Origin: Erysipelotrichaceae bacterium
GTDB lineage: Bacteria > Bacillota_I > Bacilli_A > RFN20 > CAG-826
Direction of reading: 5' to 3'
NCBI GenBank assembly: GCA_015059065.1
Contig: SVBE01000002.1
Coordinates: 1-64,000, forward strand
DNA: 64,000 bases
Shown: piece by piece, positions 7,746-16,419 of the stretch
Layout of the letters: every line of letters starts with the position of its first letter
Position numbering within the stretch: position 1 is the stretch's first letter
Program-made: the position numbers and the translations under genes
Notes under the pieces: generated by a model
The model's input: only the letters and a program-made list of their open reading frames with translations
What the model was told of the DNA's origin: nothing
Databases searched by the model: none

Positions 7746-8657
7746 ATGAAACATTTAATTTTATTAAATTCACACGCTGGAAAAGGCGAAGATTTAAAAG
7801 TGAAAATCGACGAAGCTTTCAAGGGTTTAGATTATCAAATTTATGAAAGCGAAGCTCCTAGATCCATCACAAAATACTTAAGAGAATATTTTAAAAAGGA
7901 AAAAGGACAAGTTAGAGTCTACGCCTGTGGCGGAGATGGCACTCTTCACGAAGCTGTTGATGGCTTAGTCGGTGTCCCAAATGCTGAATTAGCTTTATAT
8001 GCTGCTGGTACTGGCAATGACTTTGCGAAAGTATATGGCGGTAAAGATAAATTTTTAGATTTTGCTAAATTAATCAAATGGGAAGCAAAACCTATCGATT
8101 TATCTTATATCGAAGGACCTTCATTAGAAGAAGGTTGGTATTCTATCAATGTTATCAACTTTGGTTTCGATGCAATCGTCGGAGCAAAAGGCAACGAAAA
8201 TAAAATTAAAGGTCGCGCTAATCCATATGGATTTAGACAAGCGATTGTCCCTGCTCTTCTCCACGGAAGATTTAACAAAACCACTGTTTATGCCGATGGC
8301 AAAGATTTAAATGGAAAGAAATTATTGCTCTCCTCTGTTGCCCAAGGCAAATTCGTCGGGGGTGAATATCAAGCTTCACCAAAAAGCGACAATACTGATG
8401 GTTTAATGGATGTTATCGTCGTAAAAACGATGAGTTTGTTCCGTTTATTAATTCAATTATTTGGTAAATATCATGATGGCAAACACCTCGATGATCCAAA
8501 AATCCGTAAGTGGCTCTACTATGCACGCGCCAAAGAGGTGGAAATCAAAGCCCCAGAAGATATCGACATCTGTGTTGATGGCGAAATGATTAGAGGAAAA
8601 GAATTCAAAGTCACTTGTTTACCAGGTGCTATTAAGTTCGTCGTTCCTCAGGAGTAA
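7746..8657 (+). CDS. Diacylglycerol kinase-family lipid kinase (DagK/YegS-like)
   Basis: A 303-residue cytoplasmic lipid kinase of the diacylglycerol kinase catalytic family. ATP-binding GGDGTLHE is at 62-69 and GTGND at 88-92. In Gram-positive bacteria members turn diacylglycerol back into phosphatidic acid, mainly recycling lipid left from teichoic-acid synthesis; a related sphingoid or glycerolipid kinase role is possible. Length matches DgkB/YegS (about 300). It starts after GAGGACT and begins an operon: plsC starts 3 bases after its stop and a choline-kinase-like gene follows, pointing to phospholipid or glycolipid assembly. Confidence 0.93.
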   Translation: MKHLILLNSHAGKGEDLKVKIDEAFKGLDYQIYESEAPRSITKYLREYFKKEKGQVRVYACGGDGTLHEAVDGLVGVPNAELALYAAGTGNDFAKVYGGKDKFLDFAKLIKWEAKPIDLSYIEGPSLEEGWYSINVINFGFDAIVGAKGNENKIKGRANPYGFRQAIVPALLHGRFNKTTVYADGKDLNGKKLLLSSVAQGKFVGGEYQASPKSDNTDGLMDVIVVKTMSLFRLLIQLFGKYHDGKHLDDPKIRKWLYYARAKEVEIKAPEDIDICVDGEMIRGKEFKVTCLPGAIKFVVPQE

Positions 8658-8660
8658 CAA

Positions 8661-9503
8661 ATGTTTTTAGAATTTATTATTTTAGGCCTATCTGTTGCCA
8701 ATGCGGTAATCGCTCCACTCACCTACTGGAAGATTTATAACTGGTGGGACTTTTATATCCCAATCGTCATCTTTGTGACAACTTATATCATCGCATTACT
8801 ATTAGTGATTCTTTTCTTACAAATCATGGGAATGGTTCTCAGATATTTGTTAAAGAAAATGCCAAACAATAAGATTCTCACCCACCGCGCAAGATTCTTT
8901 CTAAAAAGCGGACTCACTCTTATCAATTTTCACTCCAATGTCAAAGTAAAAACAAAAGGCTTAGCCAAGCTTCCAAAGAATGAAAGATTCTTATTAGTTT
9001 GCAACCACCGTTCTAATTACGACCCAATGATTTCTATTGAACAGTTGAACCGTTTTGAAGTTGACTTCATCACCAAAGAATCAAATATGAAGATTCCAGT
9101 GGCGAGCAATTATTTAAAAGCTTTAAATTTCTTACCAGTTGATAGAAATGATCCAATCCAAAGCTTAAAGATGATGAATAAAGCCATTCAGCTCATCCAA
9201 GAAGATATTTGCTCCATCGGTGTTTATCCTGAAGGAACTAGAGGTCATACAGAAAAGATGCTTCCATTCCACGAAGGCGTATTCAATATTGCTATTAAAG
9301 CACAGTGTCCAATCGTCATTGTCACTGTGAAAAATACAGACTGTATCAAAAAGAACGCTCCGTTTAAACGCACGAAAGTGTTTCACGACATCGTCACTGT
9401 TATTCCTTATGAAGAAATCGAAGGTAAAACAGCAAAGGCCGTCTCTGATCTTGTTAGAGACATCATGGAGAACAACTTAAGAAGATACCAGCAACATGAA
9501 TAA
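8661..9503 (+). CDS. plsC: 1-acyl-sn-glycerol-3-phosphate acyltransferase (PlsC family)
   Basis: A 280-residue membrane-bound acyltransferase that acylates lysophosphatidic acid to phosphatidic acid. Two hydrophobic segments (about 4-22 and 31-60) precede the catalytic domain. The NHx4D motif is NHRSNYD (His116, Asp121) and the phosphate-binding motif is YPEGTRG (189-195). AGGAG precedes the ATG. The gene sits between a lipid kinase and a choline-kinase-like gene and overlaps the latter by 8 bases, so translation is probably coupled. Both upstream genes yield phosphatidic acid, by two routes. Confidence 0.92.
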   Translation: MFLEFIILGLSVANAVIAPLTYWKIYNWWDFYIPIVIFVTTYIIALLLVILFLQIMGMVLRYLLKKMPNNKILTHRARFFLKSGLTLINFHSNVKVKTKGLAKLPKNERFLLVCNHRSNYDPMISIEQLNRFEVDFITKESNMKIPVASNYLKALNFLPVDRNDPIQSLKMMNKAIQLIQEDICSIGVYPEGTRGHTEKMLPFHEGVFNIAIKAQCPIVIVTVKNTDCIKKNAPFKRTKVFHDIVTVIPYEEIEGKTAKAVSDLVRDIMENNLRRYQQHE

Positions 9504-10374
9504 AATCTACGCTAAAGACATCCTAAAAAGAGTATTTAAAGACGATTATAAAATCTCTTCCCGCCTCTATGGGGGAATGATGAATGTATCTTACCTCATC
9601 GAGGATTCCTATTCTCGTAAATACATTTTATATATCCCAAATGGCAAAGCTAACAAATTAGTCAATCGTGAAAACGAATTAGCCTCACAAAGGATCGCTT
9701 ATAATCTCGGCATTACTTCTCGTAATCTCTATTTTGATACTTATCGCGGCATCAAGATTAACGATTATATCGAAGGAAAGTCTTTAGATAAATATGAAGG
9801 GGAAATCGATTATCAAAAAGTCGCGAATATCCTCCACATATTCCACTCCTCAAAAGAGTTATGCCCAAATGACTATAATCCTCTTCAAAGGTTCTTTAAT
9901 TACGAAAAAAAGGCATTATCATTTCAACCATTAAGTGTGAGGTATTATAAATCACGCGATTTCTTCTTTTCCTATGTTCCTTATCTAGAAGAGCATTATC
10001 AAAAAGTCGCTTCTCATAATGACGCGCAGAGAAGCAACTTCATCGTTGCTGATAACGGAGAATATTATCTCATTGACTATGAATTCGCTGGTAATAACGA
10101 TCCAATATATGACATTGCGACATTCGGCAATAATTCCGTAGATGAAGGTGAAAAATTACTTAAAGCTTACTGCGTTAATCCAAGCGAAGAAGATTATAAG
10201 AAATATTATTTATGGAGAATGTTCGTCTCCCTTCAGTGGTTCTTAGTAGCCATCAGTAAACATTATCAAAAAGAAGGAAAGGCAACAGGTTTTAATTTCA
10301 TGTCTGTCGCTGAATATTTCTTACTTAACTGCGAAGAAGCAAAAAGACGCTTTGAGCGTCTCTTCGTTAAATAG
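9496..10374 (+). CDS. Choline/ethanolamine kinase-like phosphotransferase
   Basis: A 292-residue kinase of the choline kinase/aminoglycoside phosphotransferase fold. HND (174-176) carries the catalytic Asp, Asn181 helps bind metal, and IDYEFAG (193-199) is the Mg2+-binding loop. The IDYEF form is closer to choline/ethanolamine kinases such as LicA than to antibiotic kinases. The start overlaps the plsC end, so the gene belongs to the lipid operon, and phosphorylation of choline, ethanolamine or a lipid head group is the likeliest role. No cytidylyltransferase such as LicC is seen nearby, so the pathway is incomplete here. A weak hairpin AGACGC/GCGTCT lies at the 3' end of the gene. Confidence 0.78.
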   Translation: MNKIYAKDILKRVFKDDYKISSRLYGGMMNVSYLIEDSYSRKYILYIPNGKANKLVNRENELASQRIAYNLGITSRNLYFDTYRGIKINDYIEGKSLDKYEGEIDYQKVANILHIFHSSKELCPNDYNPLQRFFNYEKKALSFQPLSVRYYKSRDFFFSYVPYLEEHYQKVASHNDAQRSNFIVADNGEYYLIDYEFAGNNDPIYDIATFGNNSVDEGEKLLKAYCVNPSEEDYKKYYLWRMFVSLQWFLVAISKHYQKEGKATGFNFMSVAEYFLLNCEEAKRRFERLFVK

Positions 10375-10386
10375 TTTTAATAATTA

Positions 10387-11853
10387 TTATTTAAATTCGA
10401 TATCACGGCGGATGATAGGAACGAGCATTGCAGCTTCTTCATCGCCTTTTTTTGATGCGATGAGATAATATCTCAACGCTCTTTCATAATCTTGTTCAAC
10501 TCCTAGTCCTTTTAAATAGCATTCTGCTAATCTCTTAGTAGCTTCTAGGTGACCTTTCTTCGCGGCGAATTGATAAGCTTCGAAAGCAGCTTTTAAATCT
10601 TTTTCTAAGCCTCTTCCTTCACTCATTCTTTCACCATATTCAAAGGCGCAATTTTCATCATGTGTATAGTGATAAGCATAGCCGTAATATTTGGTCGCCT
10701 TAGCCTCATCTCTTTCCACTCCTTTAGCCCCTTCATCAAAGATGCGAGCAAGAGGAAGAGCGGCGTCATAACATTTACCCGCTAATGCTCTTTGATAATA
10801 TTCGACAGCCTTAACTGGATCTTTACGGCACCCAAGTCCTTCAAGAAGCATATCAGCAGTTCTTTTTAAGCCTTCTGGTTCTTCTTGTCTTGCTGCTTCT
10901 TGATACCAGTGGAAAGCACGGTGTAAATTCTTTCTAAAACCATTGCCGTTATAATAGTGATTACCCACTACCACTTGAGCGCGTTTATCGCCTTCTTGGG
11001 CCCTTCTTACTAAGTAGCTGATCGCTTCTTTATAATCAGGTTGGACGCCGTCTCCATAGACATAAGCATGGGTCACGAGTTCTGCAGCTTCATTATTACC
11101 AAGTTCTGCAGCCTTACGATAGAATCTAAAAGCAGTCGTGTGGTCAATTGGCACACCGATACCATCGTAATAACAATCTCCAAGGAGTTTGGCAGCAAAC
11201 ATATGTCCACCTTCAGTGGCTTCTTGTAGATAATAATTTGCACGAATAATATTTTTGTTCACCCCAATACCGTCGAAATAAGCTTTGCCTAAATTGTATT
11301 GAGCTTCGCTATAGCCTTCATCAGCGTACTTCTTTAAGATGGCTAAACCTTTATCAGGATCAGCTTGACAGCCCACGCCATAAAGCAAGCAATAGCCATA
11401 GTTAATTGAGCCTTTAACATAATTATTTTCATGACAGAATTTGAATTTGTTAAATCCGGCTTCATCATCTCTTTCGATATTCATACGGCCCATGAGCAAA
11501 ATTTCGCCCATATGATTAATGGCAGGGATATAACCCTTGTCACTTGCTTGAATTAAATATTCGTTAGAAATCTTATAGTCGCGATCTACGCCTGTTCCTC
11601 TTTCAAACATCGTACAGAGCATGAAACAAGCACTAGCGTATCCTTTCATCGCAGATTCACGAAGATAATCCAAAGCCTTGTTTAAATCTTTTTCATAGAT
11701 GTAACCAGTATAGTAAAGATGGGCTAAATAATAGAGAAATGCAGGGTTTTTATCATATTTATGAGAATCGATAAGTCTAAGAATTTCTTTCTCTTTTCCC
11801 GCTTTTTCTAATGACATAAATAGTTGAAGTATATTTTTTTCTGCCATAATCAT
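10387..11853 (-). CDS. Sel1-like repeat protein
   Basis: A 488-residue protein made almost wholly of about a dozen Sel1-like (TPR-related) repeats of 36 residues. The recurring pattern is A..YY..A...G...A...LG..Y..G.GV..D...A. Such solenoids act as adaptors for protein complexes; the partner is unknown. There is no signal peptide or membrane helix, so it is cytoplasmic. The first ATG overlaps the stop codon of the upstream zinc-ribbon gene (GAATGATT); a second ATG two codons on (MAEKN) is an equal candidate. The overlap argues that the two proteins are made together and may act together. Confidence 0.9.
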   Translation of the reverse strand: MIMAEKNILQLFMSLEKAGKEKEILRLIDSHKYDKNPAFLYYLAHLYYTGYIYEKDLNKALDYLRESAMKGYASACFMLCTMFERGTGVDRDYKISNEYLIQASDKGYIPAINHMGEILLMGRMNIERDDEAGFNKFKFCHENNYVKGSINYGYCLLYGVGCQADPDKGLAILKKYADEGYSEAQYNLGKAYFDGIGVNKNIIRANYYLQEATEGGHMFAAKLLGDCYYDGIGVPIDHTTAFRFYRKAAELGNNEAAELVTHAYVYGDGVQPDYKEAISYLVRRAQEGDKRAQVVVGNHYYNGNGFRKNLHRAFHWYQEAARQEEPEGLKRTADMLLEGLGCRKDPVKAVEYYQRALAGKCYDAALPLARIFDEGAKGVERDEAKATKYYGYAYHYTHDENCAFEYGERMSEGRGLEKDLKAAFEAYQFAAKKGHLEATKRLAECYLKGLGVEQDYERALRYYLIASKKGDEEAAMLVPIIRRDIEFK

Positions 11854-13163
11854 TCACCTTCTTTATTACTAAGTCTTTTCACCCAGATGTATTCTTTTTT
11901 CTCTTTATCAGTGAGGAGCATATATTTGCTTCCGCATACTGAGCATTCATAATTACCGTTATTATCACTAGATTCGACATGACCACCACAGATTGGGCAA
12001 TAATGCGAATAAGTAAATGCGTTTGCTGGGAGATATAATAAACAGCTTTCAATCATATTAGTTAAATTAGCATCAAATGGATTAGCGTTCGGTGAAGCGA
12101 TGATGATGTTGTTGTTTTGTAGTCCTAATAATGTGGTAATCACAAATGCATTATCATAGCCTTTTGATAGACGAGCGTTGACCTTTTTAGCAAAATAAGA
12201 AGAAGCCTCTTCGTTAGTTGGAACAACCTTATCTAAAGATGGATATAAATCAAGTGAGACCTTTGAAATTCTTTTGCCTTTTTGTTTGTAATCGTTATTG
12301 TCTTCAAATAATAAATCGATATGATCATCGCTATCAGTGTTGATAGAAAGATTGATATTGTTTCTACTGAATTTGAGATTTTTAACTTTGAGTAAGTAAT
12401 CTTTATTATCGAATTCTGGAGAAGCACCATTAAGAACAAAACCAATATTATCCAAAGTTAAGAGTAAACAGAGTAACAAATAATTATGGTAATCATTATT
12501 TCTCACTGGAGCAGGTAAATCATAATGAGCGGATAAAAGCTCTTTTAATCGTTTATAGAAATCATAACAAGCTCCATAAAGTGGATCGTTTGCAATCACT
12601 CCGTTGATGCATACGGATTTATCATCGAAGTAAACGCTTTTTTTAAGGCAGTTATAATAATTTGTTTCCATTAGTAGCCCTAATGTCTCACGAAGCTGTA
12701 ATAGTTTTCTTTGCTCTTCAACGAAAAGATTGTTATTAGCACTAAGCACCTTAACATCTTTAAGAAGTGCAACATCATTTAAAGAGATGTTTTGGCCAAT
12801 GAAATAGTCATTTAATTTCTTTGTCGAACTAGCGAGGTTTGAACTAGTCACTGCTAATAAAGAGGAAAGTTGATCGATGAGAAAAACAATATAACGGTCC
12901 TCAAAGGTATCAAATTCACTATTTTCAAATTCATTTTCAAGATTGATATTTGGGTTAATGTTGTTGACGATGGTTTTAATCTTGCTAACCACCTCTTCCG
13001 CTTCGTGTATCCAAGGGAGATCAATCATCTCATCATCATAAGATAAAGAGGCTTTCTTTTTCTTTCCATACATCAATAATTTTGAGTAGTCGAAACGACT
13101 TCCCAAATCATCTGTGAGTTGTTCATTAAAACTTTTAAAATAATTTGCTAATTTGTCATTCAT
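11850..13163 (-). CDS. Zinc-ribbon protein of unknown function
   Basis: A 437-residue cytoplasmic protein I do not recognise. Most of it is charged and Asn-rich, probably helical, without clear motifs. The C terminus carries a zinc ribbon with Cys389, Cys392, Cys407 and Cys410 (CPICGG and CSVCGS). Ribbons of this kind often bind nucleic acid or mediate protein contacts. It is translationally coupled to the Sel1-repeat gene downstream. The promoter (TTGTGA, 17-base spacer, TAAAAT) contains a perfect dyad, so it may be controlled by a repressor. There is no Shine-Dalgarno sequence before the ATG. Confidence 0.7.
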   Translation of the reverse strand: MNDKLANYFKSFNEQLTDDLGSRFDYSKLLMYGKKKKASLSYDDEMIDLPWIHEAEEVVSKIKTIVNNINPNINLENEFENSEFDTFEDRYIVFLIDQLSSLLAVTSSNLASSTKKLNDYFIGQNISLNDVALLKDVKVLSANNNLFVEEQRKLLQLRETLGLLMETNYYNCLKKSVYFDDKSVCINGVIANDPLYGACYDFYKRLKELLSAHYDLPAPVRNNDYHNYLLLCLLLTLDNIGFVLNGASPEFDNKDYLLKVKNLKFSRNNINLSINTDSDDHIDLLFEDNNDYKQKGKRISKVSLDLYPSLDKVVPTNEEASSYFAKKVNARLSKGYDNAFVITTLLGLQNNNIIIASPNANPFDANLTNMIESCLLYLPANAFTYSHYCPICGGHVESSDNNGNYECSVCGSKYMLLTDKEKKEYIWVKRLSNKEGE

Positions 13164-13184
13164 AATTGTGCTGTGTTTAAATTA

Positions 13185-13213
13185 ATTTTACTTTACCAAA
13201 GTAAATATCACAA
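13185..13213 (-). promoter_or_regulatory. Promoter with operator-like dyad, zinc-ribbon/Sel1 operon
   Basis: On the minus strand TTGTGA (13208-13213), a 17-base spacer and TAAAAT (13185-13190). A perfect dyad TTTACTTT-ACC-AAAGTAAA (13187-13205, plus strand) fills the spacer and overlaps the -10, a typical repressor position. Confidence 0.6.
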
Positions 13214-13340
13214 AAGAAATTTACGAAATTAATCATAAAAAGTAATTGACTATAAATAACCATACGATAATTGCAACCTACATAATCCACTACAACTATC
13301 AATAATAAAAATAAAGGTTATTTATTTAAATAAAGGGTAG

Positions 13341-13346
13341 TATAAT
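13341..13346 (+). promoter_or_regulatory. Likely -10 element of the DUF308-like gene
   Basis: TATAAT at 13341-13346 lies 24 bases before the start codon, and AGGAGG at 13358-13363 serves it. No clear -35 is visible; instead a palindromic TTTATTTAAATAAA occupies that area. Confidence 0.55.
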
Positions 13347-13370
13347 TGTTAAATAATAGGAGGCTATAAT

Positions 13371-14045
13371 ATGAAAACTTTATATGCGCGTCATAAATGG
13401 ATGCAAATCGTCTTTGGAGGTTTATTCCTCGCTGCAGGTATTGCCATTATCATTATCTCGTTAAATTTCCCAGATAATATCGCTAAAGCATTATCTGTGA
13501 TTCTTGCTATCACATTATTTTTATTTGGTGCGTCATGCATTTTCTCTGGCGTTTTCTCATTAAAATCCAAATATTTTGATCCAGCATTTATCTATGGTGA
13601 TCTCGCAATTGCCCTCGGCGTTTTGCTTTGTATTCACAATACAATGATTCAAGACCTACTCGTCGTCTTTGTCGGAACACTTCTTACCACTATCGGTGTT
13701 GTCTTCCTCGGTGAAGCCGTTGCAATGATCTTCTTCAAAAGACCTAAACCATCAATCGTGATTTTCTTCTTATTAGGTGCCGCTTTCTTAACATTTGGTG
13801 TATTATCCTACGTTTATCAAAACGAAGCTACGCAAGTCATTTACATCGCTACTGGTGCGTTAATGGCCTTAGTTGGATTTATCCAAATCATCTTCGGCAT
13901 CGTCGCCACTATTAAGGCGAAGAAAATCGCTAACGATATTGCTGAACAAAGCGAACCAATTGTTCTCGATAACGAACCTGAAAACCCACAACCAATTGAT
14001 GCTAAACCAGATGATAACAATAACGGCAGTAACGCCGACGCATAA
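13371..14045 (+). CDS. DUF308/HdeD-like membrane protein
   Basis: A 224-residue membrane protein with six hydrophobic segments in three pairs (about 12-30, 36-57, 72-92, 95-118, 125-146 and 153-178). This is the usual arrangement of HdeD/DUF308 proteins, linked to acid stress in enteric bacteria but of unknown role in Firmicutes. The last 40 residues are a hydrophilic tail rich in Asn, Asp, Glu and Pro, probably cytoplasmic. AGGAGG precedes the start at good spacing. A single-gene unit with its own promoter and a terminator shared with the convergent transporter gene. Confidence 0.8.
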   Translation: MKTLYARHKWMQIVFGGLFLAAGIAIIIISLNFPDNIAKALSVILAITLFLFGASCIFSGVFSLKSKYFDPAFIYGDLAIALGVLLCIHNTMIQDLLVVFVGTLLTTIGVVFLGEAVAMIFFKRPKPSIVIFFLLGAAFLTFGVLSYVYQNEATQVIYIATGALMALVGFIQIIFGIVATIKAKKIANDIAEQSEPIVLDNEPENPQPIDAKPDDNNNGSNADA

Positions 14046-14069
14046 TCATCAACGAACATCTATAAAACG

Positions 14070-14102
14070 AAAGGCGCATCAATCACTTGCGCCTTTTCTT
14101 TA
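14070..14102. terminator. Terminator between the DUF308-like and cstA-like genes
   Basis: AAAGGCGCA (14070-14078) pairs with TGCGCCTTT (14088-14096), followed by T residues. It overlaps the end of the convergent gene. Confidence 0.85.
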
Positions 14103-15647
14103 TTCTTTGTTTTCTTGATTATCTTCTGTAGTTTCTTCTGAACTATCTTTTGTTTCTTCTTCGGAATTATCTACTTTAACATCGAGAAGTTCTTTTCGCG
14201 TCAGCATCTTATAGATGTAGAAGCCAAATAACGCTAAAGAGGAAACGATACCGACTATAAGACCGATGTGGTAAGGAATAAATCTTCCTAACGCTAATCG
14301 AGGCTCAGCGAAGATATAAGTGATAACCACTGCTGTCATGATTAAAGCCGGAATCGCGGTAAATAAGGAATAATATCGATTAGGGTGTGTTTTATATAGA
14401 TAACCCGTACAAACCCACAAACAGACTGCCGCAAGGACTTGGTTAGACCAAGCAAACCAACGCCACAAGACATTGAAATTATTAGGGTCTGCAAAGTTCC
14501 AGATACTGATACCGATAACTGCAAGGAATAAGGGGAGAGTGAGAATAACACGATTCTTCATCTTCTTTTGGTCCCAATGGAATATTTCTCCGACAATCAG
14601 TCGACAGCTTCTTAAGGCCGTATCACCACTGGTGATTGGGCATATGATAACACCCACAATCGCAAATATTGTACCAACTGGTCCTAATACGCCTCTAGAA
14701 ATATCATTGACAGAAGTTGAATTGCCGCCGACTGCATTAAGCGCTTCCCAGCCTTCCGCTGTATTCACTTTATAAAATGCCATCGCTGCAGCAGCCCAAA
14801 TCAAAGCAATAATCCCTTCGGCAACCATCGCGCCATAGAAGATTTGACGGCCATCTCTCTCGCTTTTAATACATTTAGCGATCATTGGAGACTGAGTCGC
14901 GTGGAAGCCGCTTACTGCCCCACATGCCACTGTGGTAAGCATAAATGGCCACCAAGGCAAGGAACCATTCTCTTTAGAGAAATCCTTAAAGTTGCCAATT
15001 AATTCAAGCATTGGATACTTTCCAGACTGCGTCATCACTCCAACGATAACCGCGACCGCCATCACGATGAGAATGACGCCAAATAAAGGATAGATTTTAC
15101 CGATTACTTTATCGATTGGAACAATTGTAGAAATGAAATAATAAACGAGAATGATAATCATCCACACCCAAGCGTGGACATTACCATTTGTTAACGATTC
15201 TAATAATGTTGAAGGAGAAACGACGAAAACCGCTGTCACTAAGATGAGAAGTAACACTGAGAAAATTCTCATGATTACTTCGATTACTTTGCCGTTATAT
15301 TTTCCTGATAATCTCACGATTGATTCGCCGTTATTTCTTGAAGAAATCATCCCTGAGAAATAATCGTGAACCGCACCACCTAAAATACAGCCAAGAACAA
15401 TCCAAAGAAAGACAATTGGTCCGAATAAAGCACCGCTAATCGCTCCAAAAATAGGGCCGGTGCCCGCGATATTTAATAGTTCAATAAGAAAGGCTTTCCA
15501 CTTTGGTAATGGGGTGATATCCACTCCATCCGGATTTCGCATCGCAGGAGTTTTTCGATCATCAATCGCAAACACTTTTTCAGTGACACGAGAATAAACA
15601 AGATAACCGACTATTAATAAAGCCAAAGCAATAAAAAATGTAACCAT
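14100..15647 (-). CDS. CstA-family carbon starvation/peptide-pyruvate transporter
   Basis: A 515-residue integral membrane protein with more than ten helices. The family signatures are the N-terminal LNIAGTGPIFGAISGALFGP, GGAVHDYFSGMIS, and the central SGFHATQSP. CstA/BtsT proteins take up pyruvate or peptides under carbon limitation. The charged C-terminal tail (SSEETTEDNQENKE) is unlike the E. coli proteins, which are also longer (about 700). The start has no Shine-Dalgarno sequence; an extended -10 (TGC TATACT, 15654-15662) ends 6 bases before the ATG, so the mRNA is probably leaderless. Confidence 0.93.
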   Translation of the reverse strand: MVTFFIALALLIVGYLVYSRVTEKVFAIDDRKTPAMRNPDGVDITPLPKWKAFLIELLNIAGTGPIFGAISGALFGPIVFLWIVLGCILGGAVHDYFSGMISSRNNGESIVRLSGKYNGKVIEVIMRIFSVLLLILVTAVFVVSPSTLLESLTNGNVHAWVWMIIILVYYFISTIVPIDKVIGKIYPLFGVILIVMAVAVIVGVMTQSGKYPMLELIGNFKDFSKENGSLPWWPFMLTTVACGAVSGFHATQSPMIAKCIKSERDGRQIFYGAMVAEGIIALIWAAAAMAFYKVNTAEGWEALNAVGGNSTSVNDISRGVLGPVGTIFAIVGVIICPITSGDTALRSCRLIVGEIFHWDQKKMKNRVILTLPLFLAVIGISIWNFADPNNFNVLWRWFAWSNQVLAAVCLWVCTGYLYKTHPNRYYSLFTAIPALIMTAVVITYIFAEPRLALGRFIPYHIGLIVGIVSSLALFGFYIYKMLTRKELLDVKVDNSEEETKDSSEETTEDNQENKE

Positions 15648-15653
15648 AAAATA

Positions 15654-15662
15654 AGTATAGCA
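15654..15662 (-). promoter_or_regulatory. Extended -10 of the cstA-like gene, leaderless start
   Basis: On the minus strand TGCTATACT is an extended -10 whose end is 6 bases from the ATG at 15647. A good -35 is not visible. Confidence 0.5.
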
Positions 15663-15692
15663 CTTGTCATCTTTTTTTATGTATAAAAAAGA

Positions 15693-16178
15693 TTATTCTT
15701 CTGCTATTGCCTTTCGTTTTTTATTAATAAAGAAACAAGTGAGAAAAACGATTCCTCCACCAAGGAAAAACCCAGAATAATTAATAAGCATATCAACAAA
15801 AGCAAAGCCGCGATTCGCCGCTAATAACTGGACAAATTCCGAAAAGCAAGCGAGGAAAGCTCCTAATAACAAATATGTGATGAGAAATATATTAGTCTTA
15901 TATTTATTTATATATTTAAGGATATAGTAAGTGGCTAATGTGGTGAAAACACCATCAACAACATATAAAAGGAAATGACCGATGAGTTTACGGATAATAT
16001 GATGATAATTATCATCAGGAGTGATATGAAATACTTTCGCGATGATATCTGCAACCCAGCTGCTTTGAGAAGCACTGCTACTTCCTGACATCCCTGCTTC
16101 CACGATGATAAAAACATTGATCATAATCGCAAGAATCACAAAGACAATCATCAAGATTTTTATCCGTTTATTATTCAT
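15693..16178 (-). CDS. VanZ-like family membrane protein
   Basis: A 161-residue membrane protein of the VanZ-like family. An N-terminal helix (about 5-25) is followed by a hydrophilic outer segment, then RKLIGHFLLYVV, a helix, FSEFVQLLAANRGFAFVD and a last helix: the K..H...Y, SE..Q and R...D..N..G pattern of the family. VanZ gives low teicoplanin resistance in enterococci; most relatives have unknown envelope roles. The frame can also start at 16187, but the ATG at 16178 is 7 bases after a TATAAT and is preferred. It lies just past the tRNA-Lys terminator. Confidence 0.82.
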   Translation of the reverse strand: MNNKRIKILMIVFVILAIMINVFIIVEAGMSGSSSASQSSWVADIIAKVFHITPDDNYHHIIRKLIGHFLLYVVDGVFTTLATYYILKYINKYKTNIFLITYLLLGAFLACFSEFVQLLAANRGFAFVDMLINYSGFFLGGGIVFLTCFFINKKRKAIAEE

Positions 16179-16191
16179 ATATCCCATTATA

Positions 16192-16216
16192 ACAAAAAAC
16201 CACTTATTAAAGTGGT
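16192..16216 (-). terminator. Terminator of tRNA-Lys(CUU)
   Basis: On the minus strand ACCACTT pairs with AAGTGGT around a short loop, then six T residues. Confidence 0.85.
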
Positions 16217-16227
16217 AATTTGTTTAT

Positions 16228-16303
16228 TGGTGATCCCTAAAGGATTCGAACCTTTGACCCACTGATTAAGAGTCAGTTGCTCTACCAGCTGAGCTAAGGG
16301 ACC
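16228..16303 (-). tRNA. tRNA-Lys(CUU)
   Basis: Minus-strand cloverleaf with acceptor GGTCCCT/AGGGATC (one G-U), anticodon loop CTCTTAA giving CUU, and encoded CCA. Single-gene unit with its own promoter and terminator. Confidence 0.95.
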
Positions 16304-16316
16304 GGTAGCGAATATT

Positions 16317-16345
16317 ATTTTACATAAGTATATATCAATAAACAA
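16317..16345 (-). promoter_or_regulatory. Promoter of tRNA-Lys(CUU)
   Basis: On the minus strand TTGTTT (16340-16345), a 17-base spacer and TAAAAT (16317-16322), 13 bases before the tRNA. Confidence 0.55.
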
Positions 16346-16361
16346 GATAATTATTTTTTAT

Positions 16362-16393
16362 TTATAAAATAAAAAGGGCCTCGTTAGAGACCC
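16362..16393 (-). terminator. Terminator of tuf and the str operon
   Basis: On the minus strand GGGTCTC (16387-16393) pairs with GAGGCCC (16376-16382), followed by TTTTTATTTT. Confidence 0.9.
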
Positions 16394-16419
16394 TAGTTAG
16401 TCAATTAATGAATCACTAA

